Of a DNA stretch of 64,000 bases, positions 23,712 to 37,500 are shown piece after piece. The translations under genes were made by a program, and so were the position numbers. The notes under the pieces are model-generated. The model saw only the letters and a list, made by a program, of their open reading frames with translations. It was not told the DNA's origin and did not search any database. Each line of letters starts with the position of its first letter. Positions within the stretch are counted from its first letter, which is position 1. The DNA comes from Cercis canadensis (Eukaryota; Streptophyta; Magnoliopsida; Fabales; Fabaceae): assembly GCA_003255065.1 (NCBI GenBank), contig QAOA01003578.1:478830-542829 (forward strand), given 5' to 3'.

Positions 23712-24183
23712 GGCTCTGTTTGAGAATTTGAAATGAGAGGAGAGGAGAAGAGAGGAGAGGAAAGAGAGGGAAATGGAGGAGTTTTCCTCTCATTTGTTTG
23801 AATGATTAAAATGAGTAAAAAGAGAGGAAAGGAAATAAAAGAAATAAAAATTTATAATTTTATAAATTTATCATTTATTTATACAGTAAATATATTTAAT
23901 ATAAGATTTAATAATACTATCTAAATAGTATTTGAAAAAGAATTTGAAAAAATAAATAGAGGTATAATAGTAAACTACTCTTTTTTTCTTTCCAAATCCT
24001 TCAAATTGGGAGAACACAAAAGTGAGGCAAAAAAGGAATGCAATGGTTTAAGATTTAAGATTACCCATTAGTTTTTTTTTTTTTTTTTTTTTTTTTTTCT
24101 TGAACTCCCAAACAAGGGGAATGACATATTTACTTATTTCCTTTCCTCTCATTTTCCTCCAATTTTAACTCTCAAACAAACCC
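23712..24183. mobile_element. MITE, PIF/Harbinger-like ends
   Basis: The left end GGCTCTGTTTGAGAATT and the reverse complement of the right end, GGGTTTGTTTGAGAGTT, are inverted repeats. TAT flanks both sides as a possible 3-bp target duplication. The left arm is purine-rich (repeated GAGAGGA) and the right arm is the matching TTTCCTCTC-type sequence. A run of about 30 T is internal (about 24069-24099). Confidence 0.65.
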
Positions 24184-24699
24184 TATAGATCTGGTCAAGC
24201 AATGTTTCAATCTCAAATCTTGACATTTTAGCAGTTGAACCAGCTAGGATATGATTCCCAATCAAGATTTGATCGCCAAAACTCGTAACATCAGACCTTT
24301 ACTTTTTTAATACCTTGTTCTAGTATCATTAGGAAAGTAAGTAATATGCGTATGGAATGCATACAGCTATATACTGATGGTAACAGGTAGAAAACTTATA
24401 ACTAGACCAATGACACATCCTCATGCAGGGATCAAAGCTGAGGTTGAACTCCTATTATTGCTAGACGATATCTTTAAGTGCCAAGACTCTTAAAAGAGAA
24501 AGCATAAGGGCTAAGACAAATCACCATATTCATATTGGCACTAGATTGTACGGAGTGAAGACTTGCATAAATCTAGCTAAGAGTATATATTGTCATCTTA
24601 AGAAAAAGAAAAAGAAAAAAAAAAGAGTTTGGATTGTGGCAATTTACTTGAGTTCTAGAACACTTATTAAAAGTAATGAAATATTTCTTCAAAATATAT

Positions 24700-24816
24700 G
24701 TTTGGTGGGGTAAAGAGGGTAACATTTATGGAGTACTATGATTCACTTTTCAACACAGTTCTGATACTAAAAAGTAAACTTACTTTCTTTATGTTACCTC
24801 TTTATCCCTACCAAAC
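24700..24816. mobile_element. Small MITE, about 117 bp
   Basis: GTTTGGTGGGGTAAAGAGGG and the reverse complement of the right end, GTTTGGTAGGGATAAAGAGG, form inverted repeats of about 26 bp, followed by TAACAT on both arms. Confidence 0.6.
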
Positions 24817-25186
24817 CTACCTTAAGGATAAAGATTAACTTCCAAAGAATAAAAAACTATGGTAACTATATAACTAATGAATTGCTTAAGATTTATAACG
24901 GCGGTTGGGGAAATATAGAATAGTTTTGAGATATTGTCATGAAATTGTATAATAATATATGTATTATGTTTAGAATAACTATTTTCTTAAAATTTTATTT
25001 CCTTTCATTATTTTCTTCCTCTTTCTTTTTGTTTCTCAAATAGATCGAGCATGACAGAAAGATTCTATGATGATTCCAGTTGTAGAAAGCAATAGTTTCT
25101 AGCCACCCGTCTAGTTTATAGGTCATGGTTGCGGCGCATGAAGGTATGGTCAGAAATTGGGACTACATGAATATTATCTTTTACAA

Positions 25187-25545
25187 ATAAATTTATTAAT
25201 TTATAAAAAAATTTAATTTAATTATTTAAATATTATAATTAAAAAAAAAACAAAAATAAATGACAAGACAAGTGAGGATCATCAAACTACACCGGTGACC
25301 CCATAATCCCATAACGTATCATTTCTTGTCTTTTAAGAATAATAAAAAAAAAGTTACAAGTAGACAAGATTATAAAGGGACACGTCATTAGTCTATTGGC
25401 GTGTCTCATGTGGAGACGCCGCATGGCTATTGGCATGTTCGGAGATTTTTACATGTTTAAATTTTTTTTTTAATTTTTTAAAAATTATAATATTTAAATA
25501 AATAAATTAAAAAATATATATAATAATTATATAAATTTATTATCA
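25187..25545. repeat. AT-rich inverted repeat with GC-richer core
   Basis: Arms of roughly 50-60 bp made of AATTTATTAATTTATAAAA-type sequence and its complement flank a core with GACACGTCATTAG and GTGGAGACGCCGC. The fold-back shape suggests a MITE, but the arms are so AT-rich that part of the match may be chance. Confidence 0.4.
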
Positions 25546-27404
25546 AATTACAATATTAAGATCAATAAGCATTGAGAATTCAATTTTTATATATAAAAAG
25601 TAATGTAGACATATATAGGAAAGACATGTTTTACAGTCACAAAAAAATGTGACCATTATTTAGTTTCTGTAATATTTTTTGTTTTTTTGAATGGCGGTTC
25701 TTAATATATTTTAGGGAACTGTTACATTTTATCTCTTTGGGTCTTTCCTCCCTTCAGTACAAAAATGATTCTTGGTTTGTCAGAGTGGACAAGACTCAAG
25801 GTCGGCGTGTGGAGTGCAAAGGGCTCAATGATAATGTCCTCCACTTTTGTTTACGTGAGAAAGAGAAACTCGTACAACTCTAAAACTGCTTTGCTATTTA
25901 TGTCTCTGTGGCCGCTAGCTCCGTATACCATACCCAGTTTATGCAAGCAATTTCAAGCACATTCTTCCATAACTAATTTTCAAATAGAAGATATCTATAT
26001 ATGTATGTTCTTTTAGGTTTAGACTTAAAAACACTACTTTTTTGCTAGAAAGCAAAATGGGTTAGAGAATATGAAGAGGAATATAGTAATTAAGAATATA
26101 GATGCCATTAGATTCAAAAATCATTGACAAAGTTAAAATTCCTTTGCAAATTACCCTTTATGATCACTGGCTTAATTCTACCTAACCCCTAGTTTTTCAA
26201 CCGTCTGAACCGATTTCAAGTGGTGAATATAAGAAAGAGAAAAATAACACTAGCTAATAGAATAGTGTAGCTATGGCTACTGACTATTGCATACGATATT
26301 TACTTTTCCACTGATAATATACAAATTTTCACAATTTCAAGAAGCAGCTTTTCCCTTTCAAAAAAGTAGCATGGACCCAAAAAAGAAGGTTAGTTGAATA
26401 TGTTTATATTATTTTCAAAATGTGGGGTCTTCAATGATAATATTAATTGAAGATTATCTCAGACAACTTGTTGTGTGGTTGCCTCTTAGAGGCTGTGACA
26501 AAGTGTAAAGCTCTAGATCATGGATAATGTAATTTGCTGCTTTTAATTAGATATACACAAATATGTGTGAGACAAAGATTATATGGTCTTGATCATGTTG
26601 GTTGTCTTGTTTTCTGGATGAGTTATAAATGAATTGCCTAATGTTACAAATGCCACCTCTCTATAGCTTTAATTGCCACTCGTTATGTAGATAATATAAA
26701 ATTTAATTCTATATATATCATCAAAATTATTACAATTTCCATTTTATCTTCATCTAAACTTAACATATTGCCAAAACATCAATAAACTTAACTTTTTTCT
26801 AAAGATATTCAACTGAATTTAAGTTTTAACATGATTTATAAATAATTTTCAAATCTTTTTTGGGGAGGAAAGTTGCTTACGAGATAATTTTTCAAAATAA
26901 ATTAATAAAAATATACAAGATATATTTGACATTGATAATAATTTTTAAAAGTGTTTCTAAATATTAGCATAATGATCTAACTTCTCAGAAAAAAAGACAA
27001 GATATTTTGAATTTAACAATTTTCAAATTAAAGGAAAGCATTTTACCTTTCCATTGGCCAAGCTACCTTATCTGCTGGCACGCCTGATTCCTTTGCTGGT
27101 TGCAGCCTTGCAGGTAGTGGTCAATTACTAAATGCAAAATGTACCTTCTCATCCAAAATCAAGTGCTCTGTCGTTCGCATTTGACCATGATTCCATTAGC
27201 ACTAAGTATTTACTCACGCCTTCATTTGCCTTAATTGGTAGTAACTCGCTTGGATGTGATCAAAGGCAAAGGAGTCTCCATCTGTCAATAAAAATTTGTT
27301 CAATTGATTGGATATTTGAGTTACATTAACGAAAAATCTTCGGTGTTAATGATACCTAATCTATCTTAGAGTTACAGCAATCTATTTATTTTTTATTTTT
27401 TTTT
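25546..27404. other. AT-rich intergenic DNA, no gene seen
   Basis: Scanned on both strands. Only short open frames without domain-like content (for example 25765-26016 and 27132-27329). No tRNA-like or known microRNA-like sequence was recognised. Confidence 0.55.
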
Positions 27405-27627
27405 GAGTAAAATCCTTTTTTAGTCATTGAAAAATACAGTCACTGACAAATTCGTCTTCCAAAAATTTTCGGTGACAAATTAGTCATTAAATGTCATTAA
27501 CGGGACCGTACCAGATGACTAATTTATCTGACGGAATAATAATTTAATGACCAATTTGTCACTGAAAATTTTTTAAGGACAAATTTGTCGGTGATTATAT
27601 TTTTCAAGGACTAAAAAAAAGTTTTAC
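27405..27627. mobile_element. Mutator-like MITE, short relative of the 18118 element
   Basis: The ends GAGTAAAATCCTTTTTTAG and, from the other strand, GTAAAACTTTTTTTTAGTC match the ends of the element at 18118-18534. The internal ACAAATTAGTCATTAAATG string is also shared. Nine T residues flank each side (27396-27404 and 27628-27636), compatible with a 9-bp duplication although low-complexity. Confidence 0.7.
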
Positions 27628-29180
27628 TTTTTTTTTGGTTGTAAAAAAAAAGGTCTCCATCTGCTAAATCATCATAACTACTTGATAAGCTGGCTAAGAC
27701 AGTTGCTATAGCTCCTCCAAAATGCTAGAGTTCAAGATCGATCTGCACATTATGGTTCATGCATTACTACCGAAAGGTAGTTTAAATTCCTTAGTCCTTA
27801 TAGAGTTGGAATATCAGCCTTGAACGACAACATAGCCTACTTCTTATTGCTAATTTAAAGCTTGGCCGACTAACCCTTAATTAAGACACGTATCACATAG
27901 ACCACCAATTCATTTGACCACAGAAAACTACAACACGGCCAGAATCCAAATGGTAGAGGGGAGGTGCAGGCCTTTATATGTGGGCTTGACGCGATGGATG
28001 ATGCAAGCAACTAAGCAAGACAGTGAATAAAACAGCAAAAAGCATCCAATGGCAATGCCATCTACTACTGTTAAGTGTTACCCTTGTAAGAGAATTTAGA
28101 TCAGAGTAACTGTCTTGCTTCTGCCTCCCTATATTGCATATCAGTAAAGCTGGCGGTTGATGACCTAACCACGTGTCTGGTCCTCTTCTATGAGAGTGTC
28201 TGTCATTCTCTTGCTCTTGCTGAATTAATTTGCTCTTCTACTTCTCTTGAATATGACTCTGATTGCTCCACATCTTGGTTTTGACTCGCTTACCCTTATA
28301 TAGATTTTGGACACCAACTTTTCTCATTCACGAGCACATTATTTGTCTGCTATTTGTTATATTTTCATTACTTTAGCTCTAGTGGACTTGGCTTGGTGGG
28401 TCCTAGAAAATGACCCTGTGGACCTAACCTAGTCAGTGGTCCTTTGCATTGAGTGAGAGTGAGACCACCCAAGACGTACATGCGTCGTATATAAATAATG
28501 ATGTGTATGTAACACAATACTTAGATTTTGTCATTGCAAATTGTCGTAACACACAAGTGGTGTAAAAACAGCTTTGCTATCTCAATTTTGATTTTGATTT
28601 TGATTTTTGGGTCATTGTTGTGAATTTATATGTTCATGATATGGGTGGGGACCAAAAGGGAGAGATAACCTAGCACCATTAGTTATACGTCCTCTCCTCT
28701 TAATCTCCATGTGCAAAGATAAACCTGTCCATTATATCACTATACTATAATCTCTATAAGATTGAGTAGTGATCATTGTAGGACAAGGCATGGAAGTTGG
28801 GGCCTTCTAGGAGAGAATTTTCGTGAGACAATTTAGTGATTTAAAGACGAAACTAAAAAGTGATAGATAGGATTGGAAGAGTCTTATTGGAAAAGAATGT
28901 GATCTTGTATGTTGTCTTGTTCAAGCTGTCGTTTTGAGCAAATGGAATATTTGAAAGTGCAGAGGAATCTGACAGGTAAGGCCATTTCATATATAGGATC
29001 CACCTAGGTATGATTTCCCACGTTTAGGGAGAGGAGAGGGAAAGAATTTAGTTATGCTTAACGCTAATCATACTTTACCTTTTTTCTTGTAGTCATATTG
29101 ATGAATGAGATTTGTGTGTTTGGGTCAAATTAGAATTTAATTGTTCAACATAGCTTTTTGCTGGTAAACTTTTAATAACC
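27628..29180. other. Intergenic DNA, no gene seen
   Basis: Somewhat less AT-rich than the flanks (27900-28500), with a CCACGTGTC motif near 28171 that resembles a G-box/ABRE. No coding region or RNA gene could be supported. Confidence 0.5.
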
Positions 29181-29341
29181 GGCAAGCGATTGGCTTAATT
29201 AGTAGTAAATTAAATCCTAAACATGTATTTTTAATTGTGGTCAAGGGTTCGAGATTCAGTAAGAACATTGTTGAGAGAAGAAAAATCATAATTGCTCTAA
29301 TCCTCGAATGAGATTAATCTCACACCCAATTAAGTAAAATA
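29181..29341 (+). mobile_element. tRNA-derived SINE, copy 1
   Basis: The unit starts GGCAAGCGATTGGCTTAATT and carries an A-box-like TGGCTTAATTAG (29191-29202) and a B-box-like GGTTCGAGATTC (29246-29257), the internal RNA polymerase III promoter pattern. It continues through ATCATAATTGCTCTAATCC and GAGATTAATCTCACACCCAA. A diverged second copy with a poly(A) tail is at 56464-56632. The target duplication is not clear. Confidence 0.75.
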
Positions 29342-31828
29342 AGAATACTCGTAATATTAACCAAAAAATAAGCTTTCAGTAAAATTTACATGTAATGTAT
29401 AACTGTTGTGTTATTTTTAGCTATCTATACTAACTAATCACTTTTTATTTAATATATTTATTTTTGTCCATCAGAACAGGAAACGAGTAATTTCTCCCTA
29501 CTCACTGATCATTGCAAAAGATTTTAAGGAGAGCTGCCGAAAAGGAAGACTTACACAACTTTTTAAGAGTCACAAGGAACATAAACTATTTCTTGAATTG
29601 AATAGATCAAAAATTGAAACTAATTAATTAACCACTTAAATATTTCCTTATAAGAGTCCTAAAAATTTCTAAGCCACCATTTTCAGTTATCCTCCAAGAT
29701 TTTATTAGTTGAAATATAACTAGAACTTCAATTAAATTTGAATTTGTTTAAATATTTTTCAGTACAACTAGATTATATATTTCTCCAACCGAAAGAACAT
29801 AAGTTGAGTCAAACTAAAAGTGATGGGTTTTCTCTTCTTTATTCATAAAATGTCATGTTTCTTTCTTATATGTGAATGAAATGTCATGTTTCAGTTGAGA
29901 AAGTGATGGTCGTGGCTTTTCTAGTGGTGTTTTTTCTAGGTGCTCATTGAGACCCACTATATGACAATGGACGAGAAGATTTCATGAATTTAGCAATCAA
30001 GTTCAAACTTAATTTAAAGAAATATCATGTCAAATTCAAATTTAACTGCTAATACTTTTGGGTAAAGCTAGCATAAAAAATAATTAAGTAATGTTATATA
30101 TATCATTATTATTTTTTCATCACTTCTCATCATTGTGGACCCTTGTTTTTATCTATACTTTATTAATTATATTTACATATACAACTGGATCCATAATAGT
30201 AAAAAATGGTAAAAAAAAATAGTAGCGAGTAATATTATTCAAAATAAGAACAAAGATTGGTTTTTCATCTATAGCAAACAATTATCCGGACCATATTACA
30301 AACTCGTTTCAATATAGCAAAAGTAAAAATGTAAATCACATAGTCATAGAGAACGAATTCATAGAATTTGTTAATGCCACCATTAGGTGAAGGTTTTTTT
30401 TTTTTGAAAAAAAAAAAAACACTATTAGGTGAAGATGACATATGAACAATGCTATTTGAAACGAAGGTATTCACCAAATACCAACAACTAATGGCCATGA
30501 TCAGCAACATCAATGGATAAATTTACAAGGGTTTGTCATCTGCAACCGGTGGTTCAGACTCGGTTTCAAATTTCGTTTTATAATTGATTATTGTAAAAGT
30601 GTTTGAGAAAGATAAGATTTTAAATCGTCTCACATTAAGGAATAATAGTTTCTCTCTTTTCGTGCAATTGGGAAAAATAATGAAGTTACATAAGTGTTTC
30701 AATTTCAGCAAAAAAAAAAAAACAAAAAAGGAAAATCCACTCCTTTATTGACTATGGTAGAACTAAATGATTATAGTGGCAAGATAAATGGTTCTAGAAC
30801 ATGTTGTATATGATTCAGGGAAATCTGATAAAGCAGGATTTGTGTCTATCATGCACATGCATTTTTAATAAAGACATAAGAGTCCAAATTTGGCTGTGCT
30901 TGGGGGCAGAAAAAGAGTAGCATTGGTTCAGCTCACATGACCAAAGGAAGTCATGGTTTCTTCCAGTTAGCATTATGAATCAGCCACTTTTACAAACCCA
31001 ACAACTCAGTTCCCATAAAAAGCTGTCATGCTTCCTTGGCGTTTGGTTACTGAATCTGAAAGCTACATTTCAAGTGAGTGCTGGAATTGTTGCAAAGCAT
31101 GTAAAATTTAGGAGTTCTTTTTTCAAGAAAAGCTCTTTTTTTTTTTTCTCTGAGAGAAAGTGTTTGACCTGGGTATCTCTCTTTATAGAATAGTTATCTT
31201 CCAAATCTGATAGCTCCACAAGCTTTTTTTATTGTTCATTCAAAATGGAAAAAGAAAAATGAAAACAGAAGGGTGGAGCCATAATTGAAGTCTGAAAACA
31301 TTACGAATTAACTTCTAACTGCAACTACTTTAAAAGGATGAGCTAAAATTGAGACAGTAAAGAGGATGGACTTTGAATTCTTGAAAGTTTTAATTAATTT
31401 TTACTGTTTATTTAATTAATACAAATAAGTGGTGTTGAGAAGGGAAGGGTCAAGTGATGGAACAGGGAAGGAAGGAGAATGGTTCCCCTGCTTTTATCCT
31501 CATATTTCTGTACTTGTGACAGAATACCAACGGTGCTTGCAAATTTGGGAAACTTAGCCATACATGTTTAGACTTGAGAAACATAAAAATTCATAATTTT
31601 AAAAACAAGAAAACAATAGTACAAGGCAAACAACTATGTATTTGCATATTGAGAAGAATCCTAGACAGAAAGAACATGATAAATACAAGGATAATAATGC
31701 GGAGGAAGGTAAAAATATCCCTTGTCCACTCGAGACATCACATTATCAAACATTACATCGTTAACATTAAATATAACGAAGACTCAAGAAAAGGTGACAA
31801 ATAATCTGGCGGATGGAAAAGAGAACTA
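29342..31828. other. Intergenic DNA downstream of RAD23
   Basis: No gene is seen. About 30091-30235 is an imperfect inverted repeat whose left end reads TAATGTTATATATATCATTA; a related end occurs inverted near 53592-53613. The stretch 30900-31200 is slightly richer in GC but has no recognisable coding content. Confidence 0.5.
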
Positions 31829-34800
31829 TCATTCCTCAAACTCGTGCATGTGATCTAAAAGGTAGTTGGCAGCCAATTCCTCATTTTTGTTGCAAGCAAA
31901 GTACACTTCCAATACAAGTGCACGATCAAAGCCCATTGCTTCAAGCTGGGAGAAAAACATCAAAAACCCATGAACATAAAAAATTGTAGAGTAAAGTAAC
32001 CTCAAGGTATTAACTTAGTAAACTTACGCGTTCTATGGCTTGGCGCTCCTCAGGGGTGACAGTTACTGCTTGAGGCATAGCAGCAGCCAGCTGATTCAAT
32101 ATATTCCTAAAGCACATTAGTAGCAAATGAGCCACTTCATGTCAATTGATAGGCCAAACGTAAACCACCAAAATAGAAAGAATAAATAACATTTGCAAAA
32201 GAACAGCATAAGATGATCCCTCACCCCTCGCCCCCTTCCATTGGTTCATTTATCAGGCGAAGGAAGTCAGTTTGATGCTCTTGGATCAATCTCATAAGAT
32301 GAGGATTTTGTTTCCCAAGTTCTTGAAGCATAGGCTGCAACAAGAACAAAATACGTGGGGTACAATAAAGAGAAAGATAATAAACCAATACATTACAATG
32401 ATTAAGAAGAAAACCTGCAAAATTTGTGGATTAGCCTGCACCATAGCTCGCAAGGCTTGGAACTGAAAGACAAACACACAGTTGAAAAATGAGTGTAAAC
32501 ATGTCTAGGGCATTGGACATTTGTTGATGAGGAGGAAAAAGAGATGGTGGGTGGTTAGAGAATACCTGCTGACTGTTGCGCAGAAAATCAAGATTGCCTG
32601 CCCCAGCAGCACCAGAACCAACATTGGGAAGACCCTGTTAAAGATGTTAATCACACTACCCAAAAACTCTCCTACAACTTTTCTATGATAAAAATAGTGC
32701 AAAACCTACCTGGGGAAAGAGATCTAAAGGATTAGCATTTGGTCCACTTGAAGGAACAGATGCTGGCTGTGCCCCTTGTGGAGCGGGAGCTGGAGCCGGA
32801 GCTGGAGGATTTGTAGTCTGCGCACTAGCTGGCACCCGGGCAACAGGTGGGGCTTCAGCTTGCTCAGGGATACCCTGACATTTATTAATGATATATTTAA
32901 ATTGAAGATATGCAAAGCCAAGAAAACGTATGATTCAAATTTTAAAAAGTAAACTTCATTTTCAAAATTCATAAATTACCAAGTCTGATTGATCTTATTA
33001 TGCAAACTGAAGTTACAACCACAATAATATATAAAAAGCATACAAGCAACATCAGGGAAGAAATTAAGCATCATCTAAAATTCACATACACTATACAAAT
33101 ATTCAATAGCTCTCTCTGGGTTGTTGTAAGCAGCTCGAAGAGCACGGACAACAGTATCCCTATCCCAACTTCCTCCACCTATATCAAGAATTTGCTGAAT
33201 TGTTTCCTCCAAGTTGGTTCCAGCAACAAGATTAGACGCTGCCAGCCCATAGATATCAGATACAGACCTGCTTCCACAAAGTTTCTTTCTCAGAAACAAA
33301 TCAAATGTTGAACCAATTGTTTTGGTTCTTTCTCAGGAAGGACTAAGGAAAGATTGTTGCATTTCGAAGAATCCAAACAATGATAGACAGAAACAAGAAA
33401 ATGCACATTTCACACAGGAAACAGGAAGAATATTTACACATCAGAGCCAGAAGAGATAGGAGCAGGAGCAGCTTCCGGAGCAGTAGCAGCAGCAGCTGGA
33501 GCAGCTTCCGGAGCAGCAGCAGCAGCTGGAACAGCTTCCGGAGCAGCAGCAGGTGCAGGTGCAGGTGCAGGGCTGCCAAATTGAAATTAAGTTCAAATAA
33601 AATACATCTCACATCAAAATAGCTGAAATAAAAAATTACCTAGATAAATTAGATGACAAAATGTCAAGAAAAAAAGTGACTCACGGTGCCACTGTCGCAG
33701 CAGGTGCTGGAGGTGACGTTGACACCGGGGCTGGAGTAGGAGCTGCACTTGTCTGTGGGGCCTGCAATAAAGACATAATCATTGGATAATATTTCCAGAA
33801 TGAAAAATAAGAGAACAACCTTTGTCTTATTATGTTATTTAACAAATCCTCAATCTCTTTATAAGTTTAGAGACATATCACAACTTTAATTTCCTCTTAT
33901 TCACTTCTTTCTTTCTTTCAATTTTTCTTTCCTTTCTCTACTCTAGATTCTTCTACATAGGCACCAAAAACAAATCATGGTTTCTAAAACTACATATAAA
34001 TTATGAGAGGCACAGAATTAACAAGTAGTCACAATTCTACAGATGACTAAAAAAATAAAAAGCACAGGTCAAATTACAAATGCCAACTTCACTATTGCAG
34101 CTTAAGTGACTTAACATACTCTACAGTCTAAAAAATATAGATTGAGAGGCATGACTTAAGTCATTATCAGATACCAAAAGGGACATGTAAGAGAAGGATC
34201 ATCACTTAGATAGTCAATGGTTAATATAAATCTAGATCAGGATATAATTCTTGAATTACATACCTGCCAAAAAAAGTTAAGTAAATTGCTACAAGAGATC
34301 AATGGGATAAGGCTACACTACAGATGTAGTGCTATCTTGTACGAATCAATTAAGAGTAAATGAATGAGCAAGTTAATAATCACCCCACACCTAATAAACA
34401 GAAGGCCCTGAAGGATCTGTATAAATTTAAAAGCATCCACATAGAAACAACAGCAACAATAAGTCAGGAATACATTGGCCATAACATCATGAAGTTATTC
34501 TTGCTCTTCCACTTAAAGCATCTCAGAATATAGAGTAAAAGATATGGAATTTGTAATTGCTTAAAACACTGCAAAACTCCTAGCTAAGAGCTAGCCACAC
34601 AACATATTTGCAACTTCTATCCACATTTTCAACTACTTCATTATATATATAGTTACATTTTGAAATTTGAAAGTAGATGATGATGAATACAGCAAATGAC
34701 CAAATCAACCACAGATAAGAAATGGACGAGCCCCAAAAAAACCAACAGTCAAAATAAAGTAACATTAACAACAGCATTCATAATAAAATATCTATTCTCA

Positions 34801-36975
34801 CCTTAGCTGCAGTTGTAGTAGAACCCTCTCCAGATGAGCTTTTACTCTAGCATATTTGAGCACAAAAGTTAGAACTTAATGCTGAAAAAATAATTGTTAC
34901 TCATTAAAAAAAGGGCATAACAATGGTTTTCCATTAATTAAACTCGCTATAAATCACTCAATTTTGAGTCTTTTAGGGAGGGTTGAAGTGTTAAGTGGAA
35001 TGGCTTTATGACAACTAAAGAATCCAATGCAGCACCTTCACCAATTCAATGATATGGACATAAACATTCATGTGACCAACAGTAAAAGCATCTAACAAAT
35101 CAGTAAAAGAAAAACAAGATTGATCCCACTTGTAGATCTCTCGCTGTTTTCACTTAATGAGTAAGGTGCTTGTAAAATACGTTGAAACTTGTAGGAGCGC
35201 AAAAACATGGATAAGGCAACAAAACAAAGAAGTTCATAGCCATATTTAACTGGAAAGAAGAGGGGGCGGGGGGGTGCTTGATCAACTATTTGCTTACAGC
35301 TCCCAGCCCCACAACCCTTCTTTGATTAGTATGCCCCAAGATGCAGACATCGCCTATAAATACAATGGGCACATTGACCAACACTGTTGTTGGATACGGA
35401 GGCAGAATCACAGACCCATAGGTAACTGGGAAAACCTGCAATTTCATCATAGTCCTTAACCAATCCAAATTTTTTCCCTCCGAATCAGCATCTCAGATTC
35501 TAAGAACAGTCAAAACCTAAGCCCACCAAATAAGCACTTTTATAGTGCTATACACATCTGTAATGTAATTCAAAAACCAAGTTAGTTTTCAAGAAGAAGA
35601 AAACTAAAATTCACCTTTGATAGCATAATTACAATGAAACTATTTTCAGCTACTTTATTTTCCTCCAAGGTAGTGCCATCTTTGAGAACTTTCCCTTGAT
35701 GTATAAGCATTTGCTGTGCAGAAGGATAGACATCTGCACCGTGAACAGTTTCTATATTTTTTTTCACATCGGCAACCTGAAAACAACACCCACAATTTAG
35801 AGGTAATATATTAGACTGATTATTACAATTCAGAAATAACAACAAAACATATTGGAGAAGGATGAAGAATTGATATATTTGTAGCACTCCTGTGGCTGGT
35901 TTAGACAAATTCAATTGTTAGAAGTTTTCCCAAAACAAGAGTGAGAATGCACATTACTTAGGTAAAGGGCAACCTCCAACTTGAATGAAAAATCTCAATT
36001 CTTGCAGTTCATTGTCCGCACGGTTATTGATCCAAGTGTCAGATGTAGGTTAAGGTAGTATATACAAATCATATATGCTCAACTATGAAAATTCAAAACA
36101 TGTAAACTCGAGACCATTATCAAAAGTCCAAATTTTCTTGTATTTACATAGGAAATATATGAAATGCAATAAAGGGACCTCCACTACAAAATATACACTT
36201 ATTGGGCAACTATATCTCCAACAAGCATTTCTGCTCTAATACTTCAGCTGACCAACAATCCAATCTATTGATTAAAGACTAATAATGTCAGAAAAACAAC
36301 ATCCACAATCATTATCCGTTCCCACTCAATTTTAGTTTTTGTTAAAAATTCCAAAGACCTGATTCCCAATAGCAGTCAGAGCACCAGATATCAGCACAAT
36401 TTGGTTTGGAGCTAGGCTCCAAACAATGTCAAATGTTTTCTTCATCACGTGTCAGTCTTCCAAACTATCCACCATAAGTTTCCTACTAAAAAGCAGACTC
36501 CAATGGAGCATCAACAAACACACCGGCACTAAGATAGCCCTAGTCGAATGAGGCAACTGAGAAAAATAACCAGTGACAGTCAGTGAATGCTCCAACCACC
36601 ATTTCTATATCCCATCCAAAGGACGACAATTCAGAACAAAAACCCACAGTTAAAAAGAAGAAAAAAAAAATTCAATAGCCGATTTCGAAGTGCCCATCAA
36701 ATTCAATGACATTTAGCACAACTTAAACCTCGGTGAGCAAGTCTAACATCAAAAAAAACCCTAATTAATTCTCAAATTTTAGGGCTTAGACACACCAGAC
36801 GAGCCAAAACTAATCAAACAACATAAGAAATCAAACCCAATTTTCGAAATTGAAGAGAGTGAAAAACTTTGAAGGATATAGATTGAACAAGGAAAGAAAT
36901 TGGGCAAACCGTGTCTTCAGGCTTCACTTCAATTTCGAAGTGGGTGCCTTTAAGAGTCTTCACGAAAACCTTCAT
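31829..36975 (-). CDS. RAD23: RAD23 ubiquitin receptor (RAD23C/D-like)
   Basis: Twelve exons in gene order: 36975-36910, 35776-35615, 34846-34802, 33761-33685, 33572-33438, 33267-33090, 32874-32710, 32634-32566, 32462-32415, 32334-32225, 32106-32028, 31945-31829. Every junction is GT-AG and keeps frame; 416 aa. RAD23 carries ubiquitinated proteins to the proteasome and pairs with the XPC/RAD4 repair factor. The N-terminal ubiquitin-like domain (1 to about 76, [10 protein letters not shown] start) docks on the proteasome. UBA1 is about 177-221 ([20 protein letters not shown]). The XPC-binding region is about 270-335 ([20 protein letters not shown]). UBA2 is about 370-413 ([20 protein letters not shown]). 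Exon 5 encodes an Ala/Pro linker with three imperfect AAAAPEAxP units, which makes the protein closer in length to RAD23C than to RAD23B. Confidence 0.96.
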
Positions 36976-37146
36976 CTTCTACCACAACTCGATCGCTGAC
37001 CTTACAGCTTCGGAAATTCACCGGTAAAGCTTTGCTCCACCGATCCGCAAAGGGTTTATACCCTAACGACAAGAGGATGCGAAGAGTAACCGAAGGCGCA
37101 AGAAAGAGAGCTAGAACGACAAAAAAGCAAGCCAAAATATGCTAGT

Positions 37147-37153
37147 TTATATA
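37147..37153 (-). promoter_or_regulatory. TATA box of RAD23
   Basis: The minus strand reads CCGTATATAAACTAGC, about 172 bp before the start codon, giving a leader of roughly 140 nt. Further upstream, TTTGGCGG at 37214-37221 (plus strand) is a relaxed E2F-like match and GGCGCC lies near 37250. Confidence 0.6.
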
Positions 37154-37500
37154 CGGAGTAGTTGAGAATCGATTTTCAAGCGCGGTTAGGATGTGGGATA
37201 GACGCGCTAAGGGTTTGGCGGTTTGGTTTTGACATGGACGGGTGTGATCTGGCGCCTGGAATTTACGTAGAAATGGAAGTATGGGGAGTTGTTTTGAAGT
37301 CTGGGTAGAAAACTGAAGTGGAGTGAGCTAGATTTTTGTGTCCGACGAGGTGTTTATCTTGCGTGGTGCCGCACTCGAAATTCATTTCACCGCCTATTGA
37401 TTGTCCACAAACTATTGGGCCTTGTAATTTTTTGGGATCAATTGGGCCATCTTAACTAAAACCCAAAAATTAGTAGAACAAAATTACTAATTATTTAGAT

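Noticed and set aside
24180..24500. tRNA gene or SINE near 24.2-24.5 kb
   Set aside because: TTGGTCTAGTTATAAG on the minus strand resembles an A box, but no B box follows at a suitable distance and no cloverleaf can be drawn.
26400..28300. Known plant microRNA precursors
   Set aside because: I compared by eye with common conserved microRNA sequences and saw no match with a foldback; this is not exhaustive.
33343..33622. Leu-rich and Ser/Arg-rich frames near 33343-33622
   Set aside because: Both are shadows of the Ala/Pro repeat exon of RAD23 read in wrong frames.
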